This document shows positions 18,936 through 27,881 of a stretch of DNA of 39,925 nt, in pieces. Location: positions 1 to 39,925 of the forward strand of contig NZ_RAWA01000038.1 in NCBI RefSeq assembly GCF_003611675.1. Reading direction: 5' to 3'. Source of the DNA: Corallococcus sp. CA053C (GTDB taxonomy: Bacteria > Myxococcota > Myxococcia > Myxococcales > Myxococcaceae). Below the pieces are notes generated by a model, which saw only the letters and a program-made list of their open reading frames with translations, ran no database searches and had not been told where the DNA came from. The number at the start of each line of letters is the position of its first letter. Positions within the stretch are counted from its first letter, which is position 1. Position numbers and translations under genes: made by a program.

Positions 18936-19760
18936 CGGTCCCGCCACCTGCGCGCGCAGGCCGTCCGCCGTGCTCACCGTGAGCAGCGTCCCGCGTGCCC
19001 GCACCGCGGCGCTCCGCAGCGCGCGTTGATGCTCGGCGAAGCGGCGGGCGTAGGCGGCCAGCACGCTGTCCGTCAGCAGCTCCTCCAGCGCCACGCCGCT
19101 CTCCGAATCCACCAGTCGCGCGCCCTCGCCGCCCGTGGGCTCCAGGTCCTCCACGTCCAACACCTGCACCAGGAACAGCGCGGACGCCCCCCGCGACAGC
19201 CGGGCGCACAGCGCCTCCAGGTCCGTCTCGAAGAGGAAGTCGCTCACCACCACCCGCACGCCACAGGGCCGCAAGGGCGGCAGCCGCCCCAGCGCCGACG
19301 CCAGGTCATCCTGCGCCTCGAACTCCGCGCCCCGCAGCGCCGCGCGACACGCCAGCCCCTGCACCCGCTCCGAACGGGGTCCACCCCACAGCAGCGTCGG
19401 AGACAGCCCCTGCCTCCCGCCCACCTCCACCGTGAGCAGCGCCACCTCGCGCGCCGCCGCCGCCTTGCGCGGTGACAACGCCATGCTGCGCGAGCCGTCC
19501 AGCACCACCTCCACGCGCGGCGACACCTCGTCCTGCCGCACGCGCAACACCAGGTCGCCCGTGCGCGCCACCGCGTTCCAGTCGAGCTGCCGCAGGTCAT
19601 CGCCCGGCTGGTACATGCGGAAGTCGTGCAGCTCCATCGCGCTGCCCGCGGACGTGGCGCGCACCTCGCCCACCCGCCCGCGCTGCGGCAGCCGCGGCAA
19701 GGCCAGGGTCAACCCCGGCACCAGCCGCGCCACCTCCGCTTCATCCAGCCGCGTGCTCAC
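18903..19760 (-). CDS. DUF58-domain protein
   Basis: 285 residues from GTG 19760, which overlaps the permease stop as GTGA. The DUF58 signature is clear: GSAMELHDFRMYQPGDDLRQLDWNAVARTGDLVLRV (about residues 43-77), followed by a VWA-like fold with a DGSRS MIDAS. There is no membrane segment, so it is cytoplasmic. DUF58 proteins regularly accompany MoxR ATPases and VWA membrane proteins and are thought to act with them as an assembly or chaperone unit. The C-terminal ~25 codons are partly repeated downstream (see the duplication). Confidence 0.88.
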   Translation of the reverse strand: MSTRLDEAEVARLVPGLTLALPRLPQRGRVGEVRATSAGSAMELHDFRMYQPGDDLRQLDWNAVARTGDLVLRVRQDEVSPRVEVVLDGSRSMALSPRKAAAAREVALLTVEVGGRQGLSPTLLWGGPRSERVQGLACRAALRGAEFEAQDDLASALGRLPPLRPCGVRVVVSDFLFETDLEALCARLSRGASALFLVQVLDVEDLEPTGGEGARLVDSESGVALEELLTDSVLAAYARRFAEHQRALRSAAVRARGTLLTVSTADGLRAQVAGPLRALFVGGGA

Positions 19761-21289
19761 GACCCGTGGGCCCGCCGCTCGCGCTCGGCGAGCACCCGGT
19801 CCGCGGCGAACGCGGCCAGCAGGGCCACCAGCGCCACGCACAGCAGCAGCTCCGGCGTCATGCGGGTGCCGTACGGCTCATCGTAGTCATACCGGCCGAA
19901 GTTCACCGTGCCCACCAGGGGGTTGAGCAGGTTGAGCAGCGGATCCGCCGAATCCATCCCCAGGAACACCGCCACCAGCGGCGGCAACCCGGAGGCCAGC
20001 GTCGTCACCGCGACGAAGAGCAGCCGCACCGCCGCTGGCGACGCGAGCCGGTCCGAGCGCGGCATCCGCCCCAGCAGCAACGCCAGCGACAGGAACAGCA
20101 CCCCGTAGAGCGCCATCGCCGTGAAGGCCATCCCCATCCGCGACCAGCCGCGCAGCGTGTCCGACGTCGACCCGTCCGACATCGCGAGGAGCACCGAGCA
20201 TCCGAGCGCCCACCCCAGCAAGAGCAGCACCGTCAGCCGGAAACCGCGCAGCGCTCCAGGCTTCAGGAGCGACCAGGGCCGCGTGCCCGCGCGCAACGGC
20301 CGGGCCTGCCCGTCCACGTCCGACACGGTGAAGAGACCGGTGCCAATGAGGTGCATCCCTCCGAAGATGCCCGCGATCTCCGCGACGTCCTTGTTGAAGT
20401 CCACGTACCACCACACCACCACCACCCCCGCGAACGTCAGGAGCGCCTGCACCACCAGCGCCCGCCGGGGATGGCGCGTGTAGTCCTCCGTCATCAGCGA
20501 CAGCCGCGACACCGCCGTCTCGAACAACAGCCACCCGTCCGTGAGCATCATCCCCAGGCCCGCGCACACGCCCAGGAAGAAGGTCCGGTCGAAGGAGAAC
20601 CCGTTGCCCCGCCCCTGCGTCAGCACGAAGGCGAACGTGAGCGCCTGGATGAACGTCACCGCCAGCACGCCCACCAGCGCGAAGCGCACGAACGCCCGCC
20701 CCAGCCGGCCATCCGCCAGCGTCGCCGCGCACACCGACGCGAGCGTGAGGAACACCATCCACGCGCCCCCCAGCAGCAGCACCACCAGGATGGTGGGCAG
20801 GTCGATGCCGTTGAGGAAGTAGCTGAACAGCAGGAAGGGCCCCACCGCCGACGCGTACAGCGCCGCCTGCACCAGGAACGACGCCACCTTGCCGCGCAGG
20901 ATGCGCCGGGGCCCCAGCCCCGTGAGCAGCAGCAGCACCCACGTCTCGTCCTCCCGCTCCCGCGCGAGCGAACGGTACGCGTTGAAGGGGATGACGCCGA
21001 AGTGCACCACCCCCAGGCACACGAAGAACGAGAAGAAGTACGTGCGCCCCTCGCGGGCATACGACGACCCCTGCGTGTTCGCGTACGCGGTGAGCGACAG
21101 CACCAGGCACGCCAGCAGCAACAGGCTGAAGCACACCCAGAAGACGCGCGTGCGCAGCCCCTGCCGCACCTCCTTCACCACCAGCGGGTTGAGCCGGTCC
21201 CCCCAGCGCTCCCACCGGTCGGACACCCCGGCGGCAGTGACGGGGATGGACCCGGACGCACCCGACGCCGGACTTGCTTGCGTGCTCAC
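19757..21289 (-). CDS. ABC-2-type transporter permease
   Basis: 510 residues from GTG 21289, which overlaps the ATPase stop as GTGA. A ~35-residue polar N-terminus and amphipathic NPLVVKEVRQGLRTRVFW precede many hydrophobic helices (roughly ten to twelve), including FSYFLNGIDLPTILVVLLLGGAWMVF and a C-terminal helix (LLLCVALVALLAAFAAD). The NPLxxKExR start is typical of ABC-2 permeases paired with GldA-like ATPases. Substrate unknown. Its place inside a MoxR/VWA operon suggests it exports or energises something for the VWA proteins (inference). Confidence 0.85.
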   Translation of the reverse strand: MSTQASPASGASGSIPVTAAGVSDRWERWGDRLNPLVVKEVRQGLRTRVFWVCFSLLLLACLVLSLTAYANTQGSSYAREGRTYFFSFFVCLGVVHFGVIPFNAYRSLAREREDETWVLLLLTGLGPRRILRGKVASFLVQAALYASAVGPFLLFSYFLNGIDLPTILVVLLLGGAWMVFLTLASVCAATLADGRLGRAFVRFALVGVLAVTFIQALTFAFVLTQGRGNGFSFDRTFFLGVCAGLGMMLTDGWLLFETAVSRLSLMTEDYTRHPRRALVVQALLTFAGVVVVWWYVDFNKDVAEIAGIFGGMHLIGTGLFTVSDVDGQARPLRAGTRPWSLLKPGALRGFRLTVLLLLGWALGCSVLLAMSDGSTSDTLRGWSRMGMAFTAMALYGVLFLSLALLLGRMPRSDRLASPAAVRLLFVAVTTLASGLPPLVAVFLGMDSADPLLNLLNPLVGTVNFGRYDYDEPYGTRMTPELLLCVALVALLAAFAADRVLAERERRAHGS

Positions 21290-22269
21290 GCCACCCTCCC
21301 CTTCGTCACCGTCATGAAGGCATCTTCCAGATTGCGCTCGCGCGGGCTGAACGCGCACACCGGCAGCCCCTGAGCCACCAGCGCCGCGAGCAGCACCGCC
21401 GCGGCGGCCTCCGCCTGCATCGGGCCCGCACCGGGCTCCAGCTCCAGCCGCACCCGCAGCGCGCTTCCCTCACGCGTCACGTCCTTCACGCGCGGCTGCT
21501 CCAGCAACATCCGCTCCGCGCGCGCGCCCATCGCCTCGCCCTCCGCGCCCGCCGCCAGTCGCACCACCAGCTCCGTCACCTGCGACGAGTCCCCGCTCGA
21601 GCGCAGCAGGTCCTCCACGCGGCCCTGCGCCAGCAGGCGCCCCTGTTCGATGATGACGCAGGAGTCGCAGATCTCCGCCAGCTCCGTGAGGATGTGGCTG
21701 GAGATGATCACCGCCTTGCCCTGATCCGCCAGCGCGCGCAGCAGCTCCCGCAGCTCGATGCGCGCGCGCGGATCCAAACCATCCGCGGGCTCGTCCAGCA
21801 GCAGCAGCCGGGGGTCGTGCAGGAGCGTGCGCCCCAGGGCCACGCGCTGACGCATGCCCTTGGACAGCTCCGTGGTGAGCTTCTCCGAAAGCGGGCCCAG
21901 CCCCGTGAACTCCATCACCGAGTCCACGCGCTGCCGCCGCTGCGCGCCCTTGAGTCCGTACGCGCGCGCGAAGAAGTCCAGGAACTCCCTCACGGTGACG
22001 TCGTCGTAGGTGCCATAGCGGTCCGGCATGTAGCCCAGCAGCGGCCGGGCCTTGTCCGGCGCGTCCACCAACGACTGGCCCTCCAGCAGCACCTCGCCCG
22101 CGGTGGGCACGTCCAGCGTGGCCAGGATGCGCAGCGTGGTGCTCTTGCCCGCGCCGTTCGGGCCGATGAAGCCCAGGATGCCGCCGGCCTCCAGCGAGAA
22201 GGACACGTTGTCCACCGCGCGCAGCTTCCCGTAGTCGCGCCGCAGCCCCTTCACCTCCAGCAGGCTCAT
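21286..22269 (-). CDS. ABC transporter ATP-binding protein (ABC-2/GldA-like)
   Basis: 327 residues. Walker A GPNGAGKST (36-44), signature LSKGMRQRVALGR, Walker B LLLLDEPADGLDP and a switch His in ISSHILTE are all intact. The C-terminal ~90 residues form the extra domain seen in ABC-2 ATPases (VVRLAAGAEGEAMGARAERMLL...). Cytoplasmic motor for the permease encoded next. Its ATG overlaps the stop of the preceding membrane-protein gene as ATGA. Confidence 0.94.
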   Translation of the reverse strand: MSLLEVKGLRRDYGKLRAVDNVSFSLEAGGILGFIGPNGAGKSTTLRILATLDVPTAGEVLLEGQSLVDAPDKARPLLGYMPDRYGTYDDVTVREFLDFFARAYGLKGAQRRQRVDSVMEFTGLGPLSEKLTTELSKGMRQRVALGRTLLHDPRLLLLDEPADGLDPRARIELRELLRALADQGKAVIISSHILTELAEICDSCVIIEQGRLLAQGRVEDLLRSSGDSSQVTELVVRLAAGAEGEAMGARAERMLLEQPRVKDVTREGSALRVRLELEPGAGPMQAEAAAAVLLAALVAQGLPVCAFSPRERNLEDAFMTVTKGRVA

Positions 22270-24050
22270 GGCCGCACCTCCTCGAACCGACCGCGCACCA
22301 GGTGCATCCCGTCCTCCAGGTCCACGTCCACCGCCGCCGTGGGCGCGACGCCCCGGCCGCCCAGGCGGACCAGGAAGTCCCCCTCCGCCAGTTCGGCCTG
22401 GAGCACCGAGGGCGCCGACGGGAAGCGGAGCCCCACCTCATGCGACAGCTCCAACACGGTGTCCGTCCCGGGGTCGCTCAGCGGTTCCTTCGGCTCGGAG
22501 GGGACGCGCACGGCCCGCGCCTCGTCGCCGTCCGACATCGCGGGCAGGTCCCAGAGCTGACCCTGGAAGCGTGCCCTGCCGGCCACCAGCTCCGCCCCGA
22601 GCGCGTTCTGCACGATGAGCCCGTCCTCCACCTTGCGCGCGGTGAGCCGCGCCCGCGACGGGAGCACCGCCACCTCGCCCCACTCGCGGTAGGTGCGCGA
22701 GGGCAGGAAGCTGTCGCGCAGCACCAGCCCGTGCGTCCAGTCCAGCGTGCGCGGCGGCTCCTCCGGCTCCTGCGGGGCCAGCAGCACGCTGGAGGCGGGC
22801 ATGCTCACGGACTCCTCCGCGAGGTTCGCGTACCAGGCGGTGAGCCCCACCGTCACCGCGCGCGAGCGCTCGCGGTCCAGCAGCGTGAGGCTGTAGCGCG
22901 CGGCGTGCACGCGGAAGCCGTCCACCAGCACCGACCAGGCCACCAGCGCCAGACAGGTGATGGCGGCCAGCGTGGGCACGGCGATGAGCACCGCCAGCGG
23001 CCCCTTGCGTCGGGCGAGCATCAGCCCGCCAGGGCCCACCGCGAGGGTGAAGAGGAAGATGAGGAGCATGAAGCGGCCCACGGGCGCGCGCGCGCTGGCC
23101 AGCAGTGGCAGTCGCCCGTCGCGCAGCATGTCGGTGCGCTCCCAGCGGGGCGGCGGGCCCGCGGGCACCACGATGCCCTCCGCGGACGCTACAGCCTCTC
23201 CCAGTTGCTGCTCGCACGCCGGGGCCCCGTCACGGCACTGGCGCACCTGACCGAAGCCGTACGTGGACAGCTCCGCCCGGGCGTCCTGGGGCCGGAGCAG
23301 CGGGAAGTGCAGGCGCGGGTTGGCGGGAGGCTGCGCGAGCACCAGCCGGCCGCCGCTCAGCGCGAAGGACTCCAGCACGGCCCAGACGTCGTCGGGCACC
23401 TCGTCCGGCGGCGCCGTCACCAGCACCGCGTCGTAGCCCACGTACGCGGCCAGGTCGCGCGGCGCCACGCGGGCGTCCAGGAAGCGCGAGGCGACGAGCG
23501 GCTCCTGGTTGTCCGCCGCGCGGCTCAACCCGGTGGTGCGCTCGAAGGACTTCACGTCGCCCAGCACCATCACGCGCGCGCCCCGGTAGCTGTCCAGGTA
23601 GAAGCTGCTGGAGGCGGTCGGCAGCCCGGGCGAATCCATGTCCAGCCGGCCCGAGTTCAGGTCCGCGGGCAGCATCAGGTAGGTGACGACGCGCTCGCGC
23701 GGCCCCACCTGGAGCGAGCGCTCCGTGACGCGCCCCTGCGACTGGATGGACAGGCGCACCGGGCGCGGCTGGCCGCCGAGGTTGTGCACCGTCACCTGGA
23801 TGGGGGTGTAGCCCCGCTGGGGCACCAGCGTGACGGAGCGCAGGGTGGCCTGGAGGTCGCCCTTGTCGGAGAACGTGTCGGGCGTCTCCACCACCTCGCG
23901 GTAGCCCGTGGGCTTCTCCTCCTTCTCCGCCTCCGCTGGCGTCGCGGCGGTGACGGCCGTGGCCGGTGCCGACACCTCGGTGGCGCCCGCGAGCCCGAGC
24001 CAGAGCAGGGCCCCGACGAACACCGCGGCGCAGGGCCCGCGACTAGCCAC
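22266..24050 (-). CDS. Exported membrane protein of the MoxR/VWA operon
   Basis: 594 residues from GTG 24050, which overlaps the moxR end by 8 nt. Signal peptide (CAAVFVGALLWLGLAGATEVSA); beta-sandwich region (VTLVPQRGYTPIQVTVHNLGGQPRPVRLS); a Rossmann/amidotransferase-like part (GYDAVLVTAPPDEVPDDVWAVLESFALSGGRLVLA, about 205-245); two membrane helices near 365-415 (FMLLIFLFTLAVGPGGLMLARRKG; LIAVPTLAAITCLALVAWSVLV); and a C-terminal beta-rich domain. The layout is that of the DUF4350-like partner proteins found in such operons. There are no catalytic residues I can point to. Probably spans the inner membrane with large periplasmic parts. Confidence 0.75.
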   Translation of the reverse strand: MASRGPCAAVFVGALLWLGLAGATEVSAPATAVTAATPAEAEKEEKPTGYREVVETPDTFSDKGDLQATLRSVTLVPQRGYTPIQVTVHNLGGQPRPVRLSIQSQGRVTERSLQVGPRERVVTYLMLPADLNSGRLDMDSPGLPTASSSFYLDSYRGARVMVLGDVKSFERTTGLSRAADNQEPLVASRFLDARVAPRDLAAYVGYDAVLVTAPPDEVPDDVWAVLESFALSGGRLVLAQPPANPRLHFPLLRPQDARAELSTYGFGQVRQCRDGAPACEQQLGEAVASAEGIVVPAGPPPRWERTDMLRDGRLPLLASARAPVGRFMLLIFLFTLAVGPGGLMLARRKGPLAVLIAVPTLAAITCLALVAWSVLVDGFRVHAARYSLTLLDRERSRAVTVGLTAWYANLAEESVSMPASSVLLAPQEPEEPPRTLDWTHGLVLRDSFLPSRTYREWGEVAVLPSRARLTARKVEDGLIVQNALGAELVAGRARFQGQLWDLPAMSDGDEARAVRVPSEPKEPLSDPGTDTVLELSHEVGLRFPSAPSVLQAELAEGDFLVRLGGRGVAPTAAVDVDLEDGMHLVRGRFEEVRP

Positions 24051-25041
24051 GGGGCACCTCGGGGATGGCCTTGAGCAGCTCGCGCACCACGTCCGGCGCG
24101 GACACCTTCTCCAGCGACGCCTCGTACGCCAGCACCAGGCGGTGGTTGAGGGCGGCGGGCGCGGCGGCCACCACGTCGTCGAAGCCCACGTTGGGGCGGC
24201 CCGCGAGGAGCGCGAGCGCACGGCCGGCGGCGGCGAGGGCCAGCGCCGCGCGGGGGCTCGCGCCAAAGCGCACGAAGCGGCGCACGGGTTCGGGGGCGGA
24301 GGCCTGGCGCGGATCCGTCGCCTCCACCAGCCGGCCGATGAAGTCCGCCACCGGGCCGGGCAGGTGCACGCGGTCCACGGCGGCGAACAGGCGTGAAAGC
24401 CCTTCCGCGTCCAGCACGGGCTGTTGCGCGGGAGGCGCGCCGCGCACGCGCGTGGTGAGCAGGGTGCGCAGCGTCTTCGCGCCCACGGGCGGCACGAGGA
24501 TGCGGAAGAGGAAGCGGTCCAGCTGCGCTTCGGGCAGCGGGTAGGTGCCCTCCAGCTCGATGGGGTTCTGCGTGGCGAGCACGAAGAAGGGATCGGGCAG
24601 CGGCCGCGTCTGGCCCAGCACCGTCACCGAGCGCTCCTGCATGGCCTCCAGCAGCGCGGACTGCGTCTTGGGGCTGGAGCGGTTGATTTCATCCGCGAGC
24701 ACGAGGCTCGCGAAGAGGGGGCCCTCGCGGAAGACGAAGTCACGGCGCGCTTCGCCCTCCAGCACGTAGGTGCCGGTGATGTCGCCGGGCAGCAGATCGG
24801 GGGTGAACTGGATGCGGCGGAAGGGCAGCGACAAGAGCCGCCCCAGGGCCTTGCACAGCTCCGTCTTGCCCAAGCCGGGCAGGCCCTCCAGGAGCACGTG
24901 GCCCCGGGCGAGCACCGCCACCACCACCTGTTCGACGACGCCTTCCTGGTCGAGCATCACCTGGTTGAGCCCGGCCTTGAGCCGGGAGGCCACGTCCGCC
25001 GCGCCCTGTGCCTCGGCGGGACTCAAAAGCTCCGCTGCCAC
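24043..25041 (-). CDS. MoxR-family AAA+ ATPase
   Basis: 332 residues. Walker A GLPGLGKTE, the MoxR-specific PDLLPGDITGTYVLE segment, Walker B LVLADEINRSSPKTQSALLEAMQE, sensor 1 ATQNPIELEGTYPLPEAQLDRF and the C-terminal lid with sensor 2 GASPRAALAL. Complete and of normal length. MoxR ATPases act as chaperones that mature or assemble protein complexes and almost always pair with VWA proteins, as here. The start ATG 25041 lies 18 nt after the preceding gene, with a GGGGGAAC stretch as ribosome site. Confidence 0.94.
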   Translation of the reverse strand: MAAELLSPAEAQGAADVASRLKAGLNQVMLDQEGVVEQVVVAVLARGHVLLEGLPGLGKTELCKALGRLLSLPFRRIQFTPDLLPGDITGTYVLEGEARRDFVFREGPLFASLVLADEINRSSPKTQSALLEAMQERSVTVLGQTRPLPDPFFVLATQNPIELEGTYPLPEAQLDRFLFRILVPPVGAKTLRTLLTTRVRGAPPAQQPVLDAEGLSRLFAAVDRVHLPGPVADFIGRLVEATDPRQASAPEPVRRFVRFGASPRAALALAAAGRALALLAGRPNVGFDDVVAAAPAALNHRLVLAYEASLEKVSAPDVVRELLKAIPEVPRG

Positions 25042-25059
25042 GTCGTTCCCCCTTCTGGA

Positions 25060-26592
25060 CTACTCACCACCGAAGTACCGCTTCACGAGGTCGCGGTTGC
25101 GAGGCAGCAGCGGACCGGAACCCGGTCCCGCCGTCGCATCCCCCCGAGCCCCCGTGCCCTGCGCACCCGCCGCGCCCGCCGGTCCCGTCCGGGCCTTCGG
25201 ATCCGCGGCGCGAAGGCCCCACAGCTCCTCCGCGTCACCGCCATGCCCTTCCGGCAGCGGCTGGAAGGCCAGCCGGTCCGGATCCATCTCCGCTTCCCCG
25301 CCGAAGACGAGCGGGTTGCTGTCACCGCCCCGGCCCACGCTCGCGCCGTCGCCCGGCCTCGCGCCCCGGCTCGGGTGCTGACCGCCCTGCTGACCCTGAC
25401 CTTCGCCCTCACCCTCGCCGTCGCCCTGCTGGCCCTGGCCCCGTTGTCCCTGGCCCCGTTGTCCCTGGCCGGATTGGGACCGCCGGGTGGGACGCCTCGC
25501 CTGGGCCCCACGGTTCCCCGCCGCGTTGTTTTCCTGTCCGAAGCGCTGGGCCAGGGCCTGCTGCCGGCGCTCCAACGTGCGGCGAAGGTCCGCGACCTGA
25601 TCCGGCGAACCGGAGGCCTGGGCCCGGGCGGAAGCGCGAGCCTGGGCCTCGCTGGAGGGATTGCCCGAGGACGACGGTGAGCCCTGCTTGTCGCCGTCCT
25701 GTTCTCCAGCGCCCTGCCCCTGCTGCGAGCCCTGCGGGGACGCCTGGGCCTCGCCTTCTTGAGGGGACGGAGGATCCACGTCTCCACCGGCGCGAGCATC
25801 GAGCGCCATGAGGGCCTGCTCCAGCGACTCGCGCTCACGGGTGGCGGACTCGGCGCCACCGGCGGCATGGAGGGCATCCTCCAGTTCGGCGGCGGCTTCA
25901 GAGGCGCGGTTCAATTCAGCGGCGGCTTCGGAGGCGCGCTCGGCGAGCCGCTGCTCCAGGGCATCAGAGGCTTCCCAGTCAGTGGAGTCGAAGCGGCCCT
26001 GGGCGACCTCATCGGACAGCCGGCGCAGCTCCTCTTCGACGTCCTGGCCCAGGGGCTCCTCGCGAGCGAGCGCCTCGGCCTGCGCCTGCACGGCGGCGAC
26101 CTGGGTGGCGGCGGCGGCGTTGATGTTCGAGGCGCGAAGGGCCGGCAGCGGAACAAGGAGCCCCACGGCCACGAACAGGAGCGCGCCCAGCAGGGCTCCC
26201 ACGGGCCGGCGCCACGGCACCTCCGGAGGTTTCACCAGTTGGGCGAACTGGTTGAGGCTCAGCTCCCACTCACCGACCGGCCGCTCCAGGCGCGTGAGCA
26301 ACAGGCCCCCGGCGTTGGCGGAGCGGTCCGCGAGCACGGCCGCGTACTCCAGTGACACGCCCCGCGAGCGGGCGCGCACGAACCACCACGCAAGGCCCGC
26401 GACGACGAGCGGAGGCACGGCCCAGATGGAGGCCCCTCGCAGGAGCAGCCGGCACAGCACGCACGCGGTGGCGGTGGCCCAGACGGGAACAAGCCCCGCG
26501 CCCGTCCACGCCACGACGTTGAGGCGCCGCTGCACGCGCCGGATGGGCGCGAGCACAAGGGACTGGAAGCGGCGTTCTTCGCTGGCGGCCAT
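25060..26592 (-). CDS. DUF4175-like membrane coiled-coil protein, first gene of the operon
   Basis: About 510 residues from ATG 26592; a start at 26631 is possible. Two N-terminal helices (VVAWTGAGLVPVWATATACVL; AVPPLVVAGLAWWFV) and a third at about 145 (PVGALLGALLFVAVGLLVPLPAL). Next comes a long Ala/Glu-rich coiled coil (ELRRLSDEV... ELNRASEAAAELEDAL). The C-terminal half is low complexity, rich in Gln, Gly, Glu and Ser, and ends in a conserved-looking RDLVKRYFGGE. This order recalls DUF4175 proteins of MoxR operons. Acts probably as an inner-membrane scaffold; the low-complexity part is likely disordered. Confidence 0.7.
   Translation of the reverse strand: MAASEERRFQSLVLAPIRRVQRRLNVVAWTGAGLVPVWATATACVLCRLLLRGASIWAVPPLVVAGLAWWFVRARSRGVSLEYAAVLADRSANAGGLLLTRLERPVGEWELSLNQFAQLVKPPEVPWRRPVGALLGALLFVAVGLLVPLPALRASNINAAAATQVAAVQAQAEALAREEPLGQDVEEELRRLSDEVAQGRFDSTDWEASDALEQRLAERASEAAAELNRASEAAAELEDALHAAGGAESATRERESLEQALMALDARAGGDVDPPSPQEGEAQASPQGSQQGQGAGEQDGDKQGSPSSSGNPSSEAQARASARAQASGSPDQVADLRRTLERRQQALAQRFGQENNAAGNRGAQARRPTRRSQSGQGQRGQGQRGQGQQGDGEGEGEGQGQQGGQHPSRGARPGDGASVGRGGDSNPLVFGGEAEMDPDRLAFQPLPEGHGGDAEELWGLRAADPKARTGPAGAAGAQGTGARGDATAGPGSGPLLPRNRDLVKRYFGGE
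25433..25470. repeat. 15-bp tandem repeat in low-complexity coding DNA
   Basis: CCCTGGCCCCGTTGT occurs twice in tandem plus a partial third copy. It encodes GQRGQ-type repeats on the minus strand within the disordered tail of the DUF4175-like protein. Prone to length change by slippage. Confidence 0.8.
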
Positions 26593-26786
26593 GCGTGGGC
26601 GGCAGTGTCGGACACCCGACCCACCGTTCACAAGCGACGCCCGGGAACGGTCGAATCCCGCCGCGAGCGGTCGGGTGGGTAGAGCAGGCAGCCCCTTGCG
26701 TCAGGGGGGCATGCCCGGTTTCGCTGTGCTAGAGGGGCGAGGCTGCCACGGAGCCATCGCAGGCCAGTCCCAGCCGGAGCCTTCAC

Positions 26787-27881
26787 ATGCTGACGTCACT
26801 GCGGATCCACAACTTCCGCTCCCTCCGGAAACTCTCGGTCGAGGGACTGACCCGCGTCAGCTTGCTGGTGGGCGCCAACAACACGGGCAAGACGTCGGTG
26901 CTCGAAGCCGCCGAATTGGTGCTTGCGGGTAGCAGCCCCTCCGTCGTTGCCCGGAGTTCCATCCGACGAGGAGAAACCAGCGTTCACGTTGAGGATGGCC
27001 GCCTCACCGAGCTGGTGGAACTCACCCACCTCTTTTCCCGACACGCGGTCGAGAAGAAGGCGCTCTTCCGGATCGAAGCGTCGACGCCGAAGGAAAGGTA
27101 TTTTGAAGGCCGTCTCGACTACGGCATGGGAACGATAAAGGCGGGCGACCGCATCAGCCTGCTCAGCCCTGTTCCCAGAACAGGTTCCCCCCGACGCATC
27201 CATCTCGCGAGCGACCAGTTCGAGTCCGTCGCATATGACATGCGGGACCTTGCGCTTCCACGCGAGCTCATCCTGGACACCAGCGCCGACACGCCTCGAA
27301 CCGAAGACGGAGCCCAACGGACGGGCTTCGTTGAAACGACTTCTCCTAATGCCTCCTCCCTGCGGGAACTCTGGGATGGAGTCGTGCTCACCCCCGAGGA
27401 AGAGCGAGTCACCGAAGTCCTGCGAATCATCGAACCCGACATCGAGCGCGTCGCGGCCCTCGCGGGCAATCCTGGCACAGTCGCGGCCAGCATCTTCGTC
27501 AAACTGCGGGGCTCGGATCAGCGCATCCCCCTCGGGAACATGGGCGAAGGCATCAAGCGGCTCATGGCCTTGAGCTTGAATCTGGTGAACGTGGCGGACG
27601 GTTACCTGCTCGTGGACGAGATCGACACGGGCCTTCATCACTCCGTGATGGTGAAGATGTGGCGGCTCGTGACCGAGGCCGCGAAGCGACTGAACGTCCA
27701 GGTCCTCGCGACCACCCACAGCCTGGACTGTGTCCGGGCCCTGGCCTCACTGTACGAGGAGCAGCACGACCTCCGGGACGTCATCTCCGTCCACCGCATT
27801 GAACGAAACGCGGAGCACAACGTCCCCTATAGCGCCGACGAACTGCTCACCGCCTCGCAGCACCAGATGGAGATCCGGTGA
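26787..27881 (+). CDS. OLD-like AAA family ATPase, first half of a two-gene system
   Basis: 364 residues, ATG 26787 with GGAG 7 nt upstream. SMC/OLD-type ABC ATPase: start LTSLRIHNFRSLRKLSVEGL, Walker A GANNTGKTS (29-37), signature-like NMGEGIKRLMALSL, Walker B YLLVDEIDTGLHH (273-285) and H-loop TTHS (about 309-312). It has no TOPRIM domain of its own; that is encoded by the next gene, which it overlaps as GTGA. GC and codon use look less extreme than in the neighbours (for example AGGTATTTTGAAGG), a hint of transfer. Related ATPase/TOPRIM proteins (OLD, GajA of Gabija, AriA/AriB of PARIS) act in phage defence. The role here is inferred. Confidence 0.9.
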   Translation: MLTSLRIHNFRSLRKLSVEGLTRVSLLVGANNTGKTSVLEAAELVLAGSSPSVVARSSIRRGETSVHVEDGRLTELVELTHLFSRHAVEKKALFRIEASTPKERYFEGRLDYGMGTIKAGDRISLLSPVPRTGSPRRIHLASDQFESVAYDMRDLALPRELILDTSADTPRTEDGAQRTGFVETTSPNASSLRELWDGVVLTPEEERVTEVLRIIEPDIERVAALAGNPGTVAASIFVKLRGSDQRIPLGNMGEGIKRLMALSLNLVNVADGYLLVDEIDTGLHHSVMVKMWRLVTEAAKRLNVQVLATTHSLDCVRALASLYEEQHDLRDVISVHRIERNAEHNVPYSADELLTASQHQMEIR

